A DNA stretch of 64,000 bases from the NCBI RefSeq assembly GCF_001423265.1, contig NZ_LMND01000031.1, positions 214,507-278,506 on the forward strand, written 5' to 3'. Origin of the DNA: Methylobacterium sp. Leaf108. Its GTDB lineage: Bacteria; Pseudomonadota; Alphaproteobacteria; Rhizobiales; Beijerinckiaceae. The notes below the pieces were generated by a model. The model ran no database searches. It saw only the letters and a list, made by a program, of their open reading frames with translations, and was not told the origin of the DNA. Both the position numbers and the translations under genes were made by a program. Below, in pieces: positions 55,584 to 64,000 of the stretch; the first letter of the stretch is position 1, and every line of letters starts with the position of its first letter.

Positions 55584-55841
55584 ATGGCATCGATTAGACA
55601 GGTCAAGGCAGCCCGCGCACTCCTGGGCTGGTCACAAGGTGATCTGGCTGAGCGGTCTGCTGTCTCAAAGCCGACCATCGCCCGGCTGGAAACCGGCGAG
55701 GGCGACCTTGGTGGCTACTCCGACACGCGAGACAAAATCCTCTCAGCCCTTGAAGCGGCCGGCGTGGAGTTCATCCCCCCGAACGGCGGCGGCGCTGGCG
55801 TGCGCCTGAGGAAGCAGCAAGATGCAGGCGGTGAGATTTAA
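55584..55841 (+). CDS. XRE-family (Cro/CI-like) transcriptional repressor
   Basis: 85 residues. Helix-turn-helix ARALLGWSQGDLAERSAVSK followed by PTIARLETGEG, then a short C-terminus (VEFIPPNGGGAGVRLRK) typical of small single-domain XRE proteins in Rhizobiales. The operator upstream suggests autorepression. It may act as the island's maintenance repressor controlling the divergent three-gene unit. Confidence 0.9.
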   Translation: MASIRQVKAARALLGWSQGDLAERSAVSKPTIARLETGEGDLGGYSDTRDKILSALEAAGVEFIPPNGGGAGVRLRKQQDAGGEI

Positions 55842-55852
55842 GGAGCACTCCC

Positions 55853-56113
55853 ATGGCCATTCCGGATCCGAAGATCGAGCATTCGCCCCTTGGCGGCGCG
55901 ATCACCCGCGACGGCCAAACGGTGACTGTTCACATCTACCGGTTCGCCGGGACCAAGGATGAATGGACGCTGGAGGTCGTGGGCATCGATCGCAGCCACA
56001 TCGTCTGGGATGAGACGTTCGAGAGCGATTTGGACGCCTATGAGGCTTTCGAGCGTGCCGTCGCCCAGGACGGCATCGGATCACTCACCGAGGATGCGCC
56101 AGCAGGTCACTGA
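55853..56113 (+). CDS. Small acidic protein co-transcribed with the XRE repressor
   Basis: 86 residues with a good ribosome site (AAGGAG). Beta-rich start (ITRDGQTVTVHIYRFAGTKD), then WTLEVVGIDRSHIVWDETFE and an acidic helical end. It begins 11 bases after the repressor gene. The position would suit an antitoxin-like or regulatory partner, but there is no sequence evidence for that. Function unknown. Confidence 0.65.
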   Translation: MAIPDPKIEHSPLGGAITRDGQTVTVHIYRFAGTKDEWTLEVVGIDRSHIVWDETFESDLDAYEAFERAVAQDGIGSLTEDAPAGH

Positions 56114-56337
56114 TCGCTCTTGAAGCCGCTCTGGCGTCATCTTAATCGAGCAGAACGCCGGGGAACGACGCATCAGCGGGGATGCCAGGCGCAATTAGTT
56201 TCCCTTAAAAATGCCCCTTGGCGACATGTTTCCTTACCAACGCGCGCTTTTTTGATCCGTGGGGCTGTGTTACGAAAAAAGTCGACACGCTGCCTGATGT
56301 GACGAAAATCCACGCGATGTGAAGGTTTTTGACGCCC

Positions 56338-57915
56338 ATGTCCGACGCTCCCTCCCCGGCTCGCGCCGTAGCAGTGGCTTCAGTGACGGAATTTCGAGGA
56401 CGCTACTTGCCGATAGCTGCAAGGCTGGCTGGCTATGCCGCCCTCATAGATAAATATGACCTAAAAGTCCCTTTACACCATGAAATGTCAGCCATTTCTA
56501 CAAAGAACACGCGGCGGAAAGAGGATGGGTGGTTTATATATCCAAATTCAATGTATCCAGGGCCGGATACAATAGACAATTTAATATTTGCGCTTAAATA
56601 CGAAGGCATTCAACTCTTAACGCTTAAGCACATTTTTTCCAGATTTGACAAAACAGAACTAGAGAAGGCTGCATTAGCGAAAAGAACAAGCTCATATTTA
56701 CGGAGACTTTGCTTTTTCTACGAGTTTCTAATGGACGACAGGCTGCAAGTACCGGACGTAACCGCAGGTGGCTATGTAGACGCAGTTGATACGACTCAAC
56801 AATATGCAGCTACAATTCCTATGTCTATTAAAAGGTTTAGAGTTAAAGATAATCTTCCTGGAGGGCCAAGTTTTTGCCCCATGGTCTTTAAAACGAAGCG
56901 GATCGAGAAATTCATATCACTCGGGCTATCTACCAAAGCAAAAAAAATTGTCGAAAATGCACCAAAGGATTTGATAGCACGAGCGGCAGCGTTTTTGCTC
57001 CTAGCAGACTCAAAGGCTTCATTTGCGATTGAAGGAGAAAACCCACCAAATGATAGGGTTGCTAGGTGGGGAGCGGTTATAAGCAAAGCGGGTCAAATAG
57101 AGCTAGACAAGAAGAGGCTCGTCAACCTTCAGAGGGAGCTTATAGGTGACGACAGGTTTGTACACATAGGATTGCGGGAGGAAGGAGGCTTCATCGGCAG
57201 GCATGATACATTTAGTCAGCCAGAGCCAGAGCACCTGAGCGCCAAAGCAGAAGATTTGGAAGATCTGCTTGAAGGGTTAGAAATATTTGATATATATGCA
57301 AGGAGAATGCATTTCCATCCTGTGCTTGCAGCCGCATGTATTGCTTTTGGATTTGTATTTATTCACCCCTTCGAAGATGGAAATGGCAGAATTCACAGGT
57401 TTTTGATGCACCATGTCTTGGCTCAATTCAATTACACTCCCCGTGAAATCGTTTTTCCTATATCAAGTGTAATCTACGACGACATCGCTCGCTATAAGGA
57501 TGTTCTCGAAAGCACAACTAGGCCATTGCTCGAATGTATTGAATGGAGGCCAACAGAAAGCGGAAACGTAGATGTAATATCGGATAGCGTTGACTACTAT
57601 AGATATTTCGACGCGACCTTATGTTCAGAGTACTTATTTGGATGTGTTCAAAAATCGGTCGAAAAAAATCTTCCCGAAGAGCTTATGTTTTTGGAAAACA
57701 GGGATGCATTCCACCGGGATGTAACCGATATCGTGGATATGGGAGAGCGGACTATTGATCTGCTTCTACGATTCCTTCGACAAAATCATGGAAAGCTTAG
57801 CAGGAGAGCGCGGGAAAACGAATTTCGAAAACTTAATGAAAATGAAGTCCTTGACATAGAAGACTTGTATAAGGAGCTTTTTGCTGGACACTACGTTGAG
57901 CAAAACGGTACTTAA
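56338..57915 (+). CDS. Fic-domain protein (class II architecture), horizontally acquired
   Basis: 525 residues. The Fic active site is HPFEDGNGRIHR with catalytic His343. An inhibitory helix motif (S/T)xxxE(G/N), here SFAIEG at 228-233, precedes it, as in self-inhibited class II Fic proteins. A helical N-terminal region of about 200 residues and a C-terminal winged-helix-like region flank the core. Fic enzymes typically AMPylate target proteins. The gene is visibly much richer in A+T than all neighbours and uses AT-ended codons, a sign of recent transfer. TTG 56329 is an alternative start. Confidence 0.9.
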   Translation: MSDAPSPARAVAVASVTEFRGRYLPIAARLAGYAALIDKYDLKVPLHHEMSAISTKNTRRKEDGWFIYPNSMYPGPDTIDNLIFALKYEGIQLLTLKHIFSRFDKTELEKAALAKRTSSYLRRLCFFYEFLMDDRLQVPDVTAGGYVDAVDTTQQYAATIPMSIKRFRVKDNLPGGPSFCPMVFKTKRIEKFISLGLSTKAKKIVENAPKDLIARAAAFLLLADSKASFAIEGENPPNDRVARWGAVISKAGQIELDKKRLVNLQRELIGDDRFVHIGLREEGGFIGRHDTFSQPEPEHLSAKAEDLEDLLEGLEIFDIYARRMHFHPVLAAACIAFGFVFIHPFEDGNGRIHRFLMHHVLAQFNYTPREIVFPISSVIYDDIARYKDVLESTTRPLLECIEWRPTESGNVDVISDSVDYYRYFDATLCSEYLFGCVQKSVEKNLPEELMFLENRDAFHRDVTDIVDMGERTIDLLLRFLRQNHGKLSRRARENEFRKLNENEVLDIEDLYKELFAGHYVEQNGT

Positions 57916-57983
57916 CTTTGGAAGTTTGCGCTAGTCGCGATCCTTCACGCTGGCGTAGGCTCTGCGCCTAGCAGGAGGCTTGC

Positions 57984-58208
57984 ATGGCTGAGGAAGAGCG
58001 CGCTCTCATTGATACACACGGCGAACAGGACAATGTGGCTTTGGCTCAGCTAGGCGCGGCCGTAATCTTAGCGTGGCCGCTCCTGGAAGCCGACATGCAG
58101 CGCGATTTGATCGCGACAGCAGTCGTACTCGATGGCGTCGAAAAAGATCCGAGGTTCGAAGCTGTCCTGATGCGCCTCGTTCAGATGAACGACCGGATCG
58201 GAAGCTGA
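57984..58208 (+). CDS. Small island protein of unknown function
   Basis: 74 residues with a clear AGGAGG ribosome site. Helical throughout (LAQLGAAVILAWPLLEADMQ, then DLIATAVVLDGVEKD). It follows the Fic gene by 68 bases but has normal high-GC composition, so it was not acquired with it in one step. No family recognised. Confidence 0.6.
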   Translation: MAEEERALIDTHGEQDNVALAQLGAAVILAWPLLEADMQRDLIATAVVLDGVEKDPRFEAVLMRLVQMNDRIGS

Positions 58209-58461
58209 GCATTCCGACCGGACCTGAGGTCCAGAAGCATACCGTTCACGCTATCAGCAGCGCTGTAAGAGGCCGGTGCCTTCATGTCGCCGCTTCCGGC
58301 TGCGCAGGCGCATTGCCGAGATCATAGAACCCATCGTTTTTCGTCGCGTCGCCTTTGCGCTGCTGCGAAGCCAGTGCGCTGATCAGATGCTCGTTGTCTC
58401 CACCTGACGGCTTTTCGAGACGGTCACTTTCTAAACAGGGCGTCCGCGGAAGCGCGGGGCC

Positions 58462-58842
58462 TCAATCCTTCGCCCAGCGCGCCCTGAGCGTCTCGTCCTT
58501 TTTCACGTCGTCGTAGAGCGCCTGGACCTCGCGAATGGCGAGATGATCATGGCTCCAATTAGTCTCCAGCGTGTTGGTTGGCGTGAAGGCGCTGTGCGAG
58601 GTGCCGCCGAAGCCGTTGAACGCCACAAGGCTACCGTCCGCAGCCGGGTAGTCCACGCGATATGAGGGGGCGAACCCCTTCGTTCCCTTGCCGCTGACGC
58701 CGATCCGCACGAAGGCGGCGCCGTGATGCTTTTGGCAGAAACGCATGTTGCCGAGGAGGCGGCGTAGATACTCCTCTGGTTCGGCCAGATCCCTAAAGAC
58801 GTCGGCGAGGGTCGCGTTGGAAGGAAGATGCTTTTGGATCAT
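58462..58842 (-). CDS. Island protein of unknown function
   Basis: 126 residues from ATG 58842, which has GAGG four bases upstream; the longer frame upstream is Arg/Ser-rich and non-coding. Helical start (TLADVFRDLAEPEEYLRRLL), then a beta-rich part with FVRIGVSGKGTKGFAPSYRV and FNGFGGTSHSAFTPT. Function unknown. Confidence 0.6.
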   Translation of the reverse strand: MIQKHLPSNATLADVFRDLAEPEEYLRRLLGNMRFCQKHHGAAFVRIGVSGKGTKGFAPSYRVDYPAADGSLVAFNGFGGTSHSAFTPTNTLETNWSHDHLAIREVQALYDDVKKDETLRARWAKD

Positions 58843-58939
58843 GATGCCTCGGACGGGAACGACGGGTGCTCGCTTCGACGCCAGCTTCGCCTCAGGGTTC
58901 GAGATGATGCCCAGACCGAAGCGACATGCGGGCGCTGCA

Positions 58940-59125
58940 TCATGCAGAGTAGGCCTTCGCCGCCTCTTCATCCGCCACGGCCTCGACGGCAGCGATCGCG
59001 TTCTCAAGTTCCGAGATCCGTCGAAGGGTGCTGTCGGCAGGAAGGCTATCAGATAGCGCCGCTTCCATGATGAGGTCGCGTTGGCGCGCCTTGAGGCGTT
59101 CGAGCAGGCTGTCGAGGTTAGGCAT
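58940..59125 (-). CDS. Possible small coiled-coil protein
   Basis: 61 residues (LDSLLERLKARQRDLIMEAA, then RRISELENAIAAVEAVADE), a plausible helical hairpin. No Shine-Dalgarno sequence precedes the ATG, so it is doubtful. It lies upstream of, and in the same orientation as, the 126-residue gene. Confidence 0.4.
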   Translation of the reverse strand: MPNLDSLLERLKARQRDLIMEAALSDSLPADSTLRRISELENAIAAVEAVADEEAAKAYSA

Positions 59126-59288
59126 GGAGGCGCTGTAACGAACGGAGCTGATCTCGACAACCGAACCCCCAGTGTCGACGAAATTCGAGATGCGCAGCCC
59201 ACGTTACACGACGCACGTGGCCGAAATGCCGACGGCACGGGCTTAGCCGTCGGATCTCATCGCAACATCCTGACGACCCTGGCCTACG

Positions 59289-62200
59289 TCACACCACGAG
59301 GAAATCGAGGTGAGTAAGCGCGGCCTTGGTGTCGATGATCGCGAATTGGAGGGCGGCGGAGGCCGTGCCGCTGCCGTCGGCATCGTAGGACAACCCACCA
59401 GTTGCCTTATTGTAGAGGATACGATCGCTCGCATCTGCCGCGCCGGTGGAGAGATCCTTGAAGGCGGTCTCTGCCAGGGCTCCGGCGCCGAGCGTCGTGA
59501 AGACGCTTCTGGCTAATTGGATCGCGTCGTCTGGCACCGAATAATCAGTAATCCGATCGATGTTGCCGCCGCCCAACGCCGTGTTGAACACGAAGGTGTC
59601 GGCTCCACCGCGGCCGTAGAGCAGGTCAGCGCCGCCCCCGCCATTGAGAACGTTGGAGCCGGCATTGCCCACGACCGTGTTGGCAAAGACGTTGCCGGTG
59701 AGATTGATTGCGCCTGTTCCAACCTGGCTCGTCGTGTCGATTCGTTCGATCTCCTGGCCCGCGGCCAGGGTGTAACTGACATTCGTTAGAACCCAGTCGC
59801 TACCTCCGCCGGCCGTCTCAAACACCTGATCGCCCGCGTTGTCTACGTAGTACACGTCTGCGCCTGACCGACCATAAAGCAGATCGGCGCCGGCTCCGCC
59901 GTTAAGGACATTCGCCCCCGCGTTGCCGATCAGTGTGTTGGCGAACTCGTTGCCGGAAAGGTTGATCGCCCCCGTGCCGGTTTCACTCGTTGTTTCAAGC
60001 CGTTCGATTTCTTGGCCTGCTGCGAGTGTATAATTGATGCTGGTCAGGACTCGATCACTACCACCTCCGACCGCCTCCGACACTCGGTCGCCGGCATTGT
60101 CGATGTAATAGGTATCCGCACCGCCCCGGCCGACGAGAAAGTCGGCACCTGCCCCGCCATTGAGGACATTGCTTCCAGCATTGCCGACCAAGGTGTTGGC
60201 AAAGTCATTGCCGGTAAGATTGAGGGCGCTCGTACCCGCTTCACTCGTGGTCTCGAGTCTCTCGATTTCCTGGCCCATTGCGAGCGTGTAGCTGATGTTG
60301 ATCACGACGCGATCAGTGCCGCCACCCGCCGTTTCAAACACCTGATCACCGACGTCATTGACATAGTAGGTGTCAGCGCCTCCGCCACCCTTCAGGGTGT
60401 CCGCGCCAGCCGCGCCATCGAGCGTGTTGGCGCCGGCGTCACCGGTGATGAGATCGGCGAAAGCGGAACCTTTCACCGATTCGACGCCGAGGATGACGTC
60501 CGGCAATTGATAGGTATAGGCTGACGTCGTCGCGTTGTCGGTGCCGAGGCTCCCGATCAGGCTCAGGAAGGCTGCGCTGGCGACGGCTTCAACCGAACAT
60601 CCTTCCGCCGGCGTCATCAGTTCGAGAAACGACTGGATATAGTCTGACGATGCGTCGCCGCCGCGGTTTTCCCACCAGCGTTCGAGGGAAATCGTGACGC
60701 CGGTTCCAGATGCACTGTAGTCCGCCGTATCAGTTCCTGCGCCCCCGAGGATCAGATCGAACCCGGCGCCACCGTCGAGTTTGTCATTGCCATCACCGCC
60801 TTCGAGGACATCGGTGTCACGGCCGCCAGCGAGGGTATCATTGCCGAGGCCCCCCACCAGACAGTCCTGCCCATCGCCGCCATCGAGGCGGTCATCATCC
60901 TCGTTGCCGAAAAGGTCGTCGTGGCCAGCTTGGCCGTAGAGGGTGTCGTTGCCGCAGCCGCCTTCCAGACGGTCGTCGTAGGTCGCCCCCGCGTTCTGAG
61001 GTTGGACGGGCTTGCTCGGATCGCAGCAAACGTCGGGGTTGGTGTCGGCGGTCGGCTTCAGATCGCCCGTTCCCAAGCGGACCGTCGAATTCGGGTCCGC
61101 CTCGCCCCAGATCACATCGGCACCGTCGCAACCGATCAACCGGTCGCTGCCGTCGCGACCCTCAATGACGTTGGCTCCCTCGCCGCCGCGGATGACGTCG
61201 TCGAAAGCCGAACCCACCACGCCTTCGATATCGATGAGGACATCGCCGATCGACTCGGCTGTGGTGATGATTACGCCGTCGATGACCGGCGCATTGCCCT
61301 CGCCGCGTAGAAGGTCGGCAGAGATCGAGGTTTTGGCATCCCGGTAGGAGGCGATGTCGAAACCTACGTTGCCGTCCAGGACATCCCTGCCCTCGCCGCC
61401 GACGAGGATGTCGCGGGCCACTGTCCGATAGTAGACATCGCCTAGGACATCATCCGGCGAATAGGTGTCGCCCACGAGGATGTCGTCTCCCGCACCCCCA
61501 TCGAGAACGTCATTGCCAAGGCTTCCTTGAACGACGTCGTTGCCGCCATTGGCGAAAACAGTGTAGTTGTATGTGTTAGCTCCTGGAGTAGGGGAATTGC
61601 CATAACTCGACGAAAACACCGTGATCTCGTCGGCGAACTCCGAGCCAATCACCCCTTCGATCGTGAATCCAGCGTAAGTATCCTGGAATAAGGGCGCCAC
61701 AACAGCCGTACCATCCGCTTTCAACATGCGTGCGCCGGATTGCATGCCGTCAAAGGTCGCTAGTCCAATAGAAAGATATTGCCCATTTTGGAACAGTGCT
61801 GCTCCAAGCCCGCTGTAATCAACGAAATCACGCCCGGCGCCGCCATCGATACTATTCTTACCGAGGCTGCTGACGAAAACCTCGTCTCTGCCCGACCCCG
61901 CGATCTTGTCGTCGAGGGTTGTGCCTTGATACTCCTCGATGCCGGTAAGGATGTTAAGTTCCTCGCGCAGCTCGCCCGAGTCGAAGGTGCCGTTCTGGTT
62001 CGCATCGTTCCAGACCATATACAGTGCGACGCCGTCGTCGGGCTTTAACTGCCCAGCCGGCAAATTGAAGATGGCGGCGAGTTGCGTAGCGCGGGCTCCG
62101 TACCCGATCTCGAAAGAGGCCTGGACACCGGCAGGTGCAGTTCCGGTGGGAAGCGGGGCATAACCCGAAGGCAGGAACGTCGCCGCGATGTAGCGGTCCG

Positions 62201-62765
62201 CCCCACCACGGCCATCGTAGACATCGACGATTTCCGAACCTGTGGAGCCGACGAACGCTCCATGTGAGAAAACATTACGGTGCGAATCGCCCTTGATTAT
62301 GTCCGAGTAAGCAGTACCAACAACGCCTTCCACATTGTATATAGCTGACCGATTTAACGTTGTCTCAAGAGTTTGTTTGTTTACATATGTAATATTGAAA
62401 ATATGCAATTCAAAATCTACTAGGGAGCTATAAGAATAATTGGATAAATTGCTATATGACTCAAAACTGTTGACTGTATCAAAGCCATATCCACCATCTA
62501 CATAATTTGACTCAGGCTTGGGGATTGATCCTGCTACAGCACGAAACGATTCAAACGGACTCAAATTGTCGTCCCCATCGCCCGCATATAAAGAATCATT
62601 CCCACCTTCGCCCAACAGTAAGTCGTTGCCAGAGCCGCCATAGATGCGGTCGGTACCAATGTTTCCAATTACTGTATCATTACCCTCCAGACCTGATACA
62701 TAGTTGCTGTTTAAGTCGTTCAAGATGTAGTAATTGATGCCCGATGTATCGACATAAGTTGCCAT
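59289..62765 (-). CDS. Large RTX-type calcium-binding secreted protein
   Basis: 1158 residues. Many GGxGxDxLxG-type nonapeptides occur at both ends ([40 protein letters not shown]). They are interrupted by a central beta-rich region and, near the C-terminus, 86-residue modules carrying [18 protein letters not shown]. There is no Sec signal. The end [20 protein letters not shown] followed by LTHLDFLVV is a type I secretion-like C-terminus. Presumably exported by an ABC/MFP/TolC system encoded elsewhere; role (adhesin, matrix or S-layer-like) is undetermined. The N-terminal third of the gene is more A+T-rich than the rest. Confidence 0.88.
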   Translation of the reverse strand: MATYVDTSGINYYILNDLNSNYVSGLEGNDTVIGNIGTDRIYGGSGNDLLLGEGGNDSLYAGDGDDNLSPFESFRAVAGSIPKPESNYVDGGYGFDTVNSFESYSNLSNYSYSSLVDFELHIFNITYVNKQTLETTLNRSAIYNVEGVVGTAYSDIIKGDSHRNVFSHGAFVGSTGSEIVDVYDGRGGADRYIAATFLPSGYAPLPTGTAPAGVQASFEIGYGARATQLAAIFNLPAGQLKPDDGVALYMVWNDANQNGTFDSGELREELNILTGIEEYQGTTLDDKIAGSGRDEVFVSSLGKNSIDGGAGRDFVDYSGLGAALFQNGQYLSIGLATFDGMQSGARMLKADGTAVVAPLFQDTYAGFTIEGVIGSEFADEITVFSSSYGNSPTPGANTYNYTVFANGGNDVVQGSLGNDVLDGGAGDDILVGDTYSPDDVLGDVYYRTVARDILVGGEGRDVLDGNVGFDIASYRDAKTSISADLLRGEGNAPVIDGVIITTAESIGDVLIDIEGVVGSAFDDVIRGGEGANVIEGRDGSDRLIGCDGADVIWGEADPNSTVRLGTGDLKPTADTNPDVCCDPSKPVQPQNAGATYDDRLEGGCGNDTLYGQAGHDDLFGNEDDDRLDGGDGQDCLVGGLGNDTLAGGRDTDVLEGGDGNDKLDGGAGFDLILGGAGTDTADYSASGTGVTISLERWWENRGGDASSDYIQSFLELMTPAEGCSVEAVASAAFLSLIGSLGTDNATTSAYTYQLPDVILGVESVKGSAFADLITGDAGANTLDGAAGADTLKGGGGADTYYVNDVGDQVFETAGGGTDRVVINISYTLAMGQEIERLETTSEAGTSALNLTGNDFANTLVGNAGSNVLNGGAGADFLVGRGGADTYYIDNAGDRVSEAVGGGSDRVLTSINYTLAAGQEIERLETTSETGTGAINLSGNEFANTLIGNAGANVLNGGAGADLLYGRSGADVYYVDNAGDQVFETAGGGSDWVLTNVSYTLAAGQEIERIDTTSQVGTGAINLTGNVFANTVVGNAGSNVLNGGGGADLLYGRGGADTFVFNTALGGGNIDRITDYSVPDDAIQLARSVFTTLGAGALAETAFKDLSTGAADASDRILYNKATGGLSYDADGSGTASAALQFAIIDTKAALTHLDFLVV
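59683..60428 (-). repeat. Tandem modules within the RTX gene
   Basis: Two 258-base units and one 231-base unit in direct succession, each encoding [17 protein letters not shown] through GTGAINL-GN-FA. A further partial unit follows toward the 3' end of the gene. They differ by scattered substitutions, so they are old or conversion-limited duplications. Confidence 0.8.
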
Positions 62766-63616
62766 CTTCCGCCCCCATTCTTCCCATTTGGCTAATGGGA
62801 GGTTATTTTGTTTTTTGTGGGATCGCGGTGATTTCCCGACGAAAAAATTATAAAGTTAGCTCTTTAATTGTTGCTCAAAATGAATGTTTATTTCAGAATT
62901 AAGTTTTGGATGACTAATACTTATCGTTTTGGATCATAACGAGAAAACCCAACAATCTAATAGCTACAAAAATTGGATGGTGGTGATTATATATTCGGTC
63001 GCGTTGGTCGGCAACGCAGCGGAGTTCAACTCTTGATCGGCCAAACCGCTTTGGCTCCATCCGGCCAAACTAAATTGCTGCAAAGGTATGTTGCTTTCTC
63101 AAAGGCGATTGCGTTGATCTTGAAAGTCGTGACCAACTCGCCGCTGAGCACCATGGCACCACAAAAGTCGACCCGGATCATGCCGTGAGAGGGGGGAGCC
63201 TCGAAAAATTGTTCCGTCGTCTAATTGAGTCCGCCGCATCATCGGCGTGCTTGGCGAGGAAACCCAGTGCCGGGGGATGTATCGCTTGCCACATCGCGAA
63301 CGTCATACCGGGGTAAGGAACCACACCCGGTTTCATCCCGATGAAGACACTTCTCTATGCCTGCGGGGTGTCAGGTTCGATCTTGAGGGCTGGGGATGCT
63401 GACATGAGGCCCAGCGGCTGTGAGGGGCTGCTCGGGATAGTATGCGGTTCACGCCCTCGCCGTGGCTAGCCGGTTACCATGGCATTGAGGCAGGGGACGA
63501 GAGACTGCCCCGCCGCCTGGTCTAATCACAGGCCGGCGGGGTTAATCGTCCATATTCGCCAGATGCAAGGTGCCGGACACTTCTGCCCAGGCGCCTTCCA
63601 AATGAAGCCATAGCGC
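62766..63616. other. Non-coding spacer between two RTX genes
   Basis: 850 bases. The first 200 (62766-62965) are markedly A+T-rich and would hold the promoter of the large RTX gene. The rest has ordinary composition and no convincing frame; a 71-codon frame at 62973 lacks a ribosome site. I cannot identify a transposase remnant. Confidence 0.6.
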
Positions 63617-64000
63617 CTACAACACGAGGAAATCGAGGTGAGTAAGCGCGGCCTTGGTGTCGATGGTAGCGAATTGCATCGCGACCAAGGCCGATCCGCT
63701 GCCGTCAGCGTCGTAGGACAGGGCCCCCGTCGCCTTGTCGTAAAGGATGCGGTCGCTAGTATCGACAGCAGCGGTTGAGAGGTCCTTGAACGCCGCCTCG
63801 GCCAGGGCACCGGCTCCCAGCGCCGTGAAGACGCTGCGCGCGAGTTGCACCGTGTCGTCGATGACCGAGAAGTCCGTGATCCGGTCGAGGTTGGTCGGGC
63901 CCAGCGCCGTCCTGAACACGAAGGTGTCCGCCCCGGCACCGCCGGTCAGGAGGTCGTTGCCGCCCTGGCCGTCGAGGACGTTGGCGCCGCCGTTGCCGGT
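63617..64000 (-). CDS. C-terminal part of a second RTX-type protein (runs off the window)
   Basis: 127 residues are visible, with the N-terminus beyond the right edge. It starts within RTX nonapeptides (NVLDGQGGNDLLTGGAGADT), then LDRITDFSVIDDTVQLARSV, and ends DSDGSG-like with LTHLDFLVL. The last 75 residues are nearly identical to the other RTX protein's C-terminus. The first 43 bases of the shared 3' end are identical at nucleotide level (CACGAGGAAATCGAGGTGAG onward), indicating duplication or gene conversion. Same orientation as its paralogue. Confidence 0.85.
   Translation of the reverse strand, partial: TGNGGANVLDGQGGNDLLTGGAGADTFVFRTALGPTNLDRITDFSVIDDTVQLARSVFTALGAGALAEAAFKDLSTAAVDTSDRILYDKATGALSYDADGSGSALVAMQFATIDTKAALTHLDFLVL

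Noticed and set aside
59660..60440. Regularly spaced repeats, considered as a CRISPR array
   Set aside because: Units are 231-258 bases, contiguous and in frame within the RTX gene; no short repeat-spacer pattern.
62973..63188. 71-codon frame between the RTX genes
   Set aside because: No ribosome site and unconvincing composition; could be any spacer frame.
52207..64000. Second attachment site repeating the tRNA-Gln 3' end
   Set aside because: No second copy of the TTCGAATCCTCGTCCCCCAG region was found by reading; it must lie outside the window or be degraded.

Overview
The window looks like chromosome from a high-GC alphaproteobacterium, most plausibly Methylobacteriaceae (Methylobacterium/Methylorubrum). 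The evidence is strong GC skew in third codon positions, a PopZ polar organiser, a full-consensus CtrA box, a malic enzyme fused to a phosphotransacetylase-like domain, and two families of short dispersed repeats in intergenic space. The genus is an inference from gene content; nothing here names it directly.

Layout. 1-2.7 kb: a flippase and a CelD/BcsL-type acyltransferase (surface polysaccharide), then tRNA-Asn and tRNA-Cys. 3.4-9.4 kb: Pcm-like methyltransferase, TolC, PopZ and ValS. 9.5-17.2 kb: envelope block with a DUF2459 protein, a Do-type periplasmic protease, and a tightly packed cluster of unassigned envelope proteins (OmpA-like, membrane coiled-coil, secreted, lipoprotein, secreted). 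17.2-25.5 kb: repeat-rich stretch with QueF, enolase, a short-type chlorite dismutase, a DCC-family protein, DUF1345, bestrophin and a degenerate receiver protein behind a CtrA site. 25.5-29.3 kb: amidase, ABC substrate-binding protein and Tat-exported acetamidase/formamidase in one operon. 29.6-40.8 kb: membrane protein, malic enzyme, hexapeptide acetyltransferase, DUF3297, an OB-fold periplasmic protein opposite a two-component system, an SF2 helicase with an altered Walker A, App1-type phosphatase and a Sel1-repeat protein.

40.8-47.1 kb is an iron-acquisition locus: a TonB siderophore receptor behind a 17-bp palindrome, PiuC/YbiX-type dioxygenase, PepSY membrane protein, DUF2271, DUF4198 and the flavin transferase ApbE. 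It reads as uptake of a ferric siderophore followed by periplasmic flavin-dependent reduction. 47.2-52.0 kb: cobF, divergent from a three-subunit molybdenum hydroxylase (PaoABC type) whose promoter region carries a second copy of the same palindrome.

52.1 kb to the end is accessory DNA. A tRNA-Gln gene is abutted by a tyrosine integrase, followed by an excisionase-like regulator, small unknown genes, an XRE repressor with its own three-half-site operator, and a strikingly A+T-rich Fic protein. Two RTX-type secreted repeat proteins with nearly identical C-termini end the window; the second runs off the edge. The island's far attachment site is not visible here.
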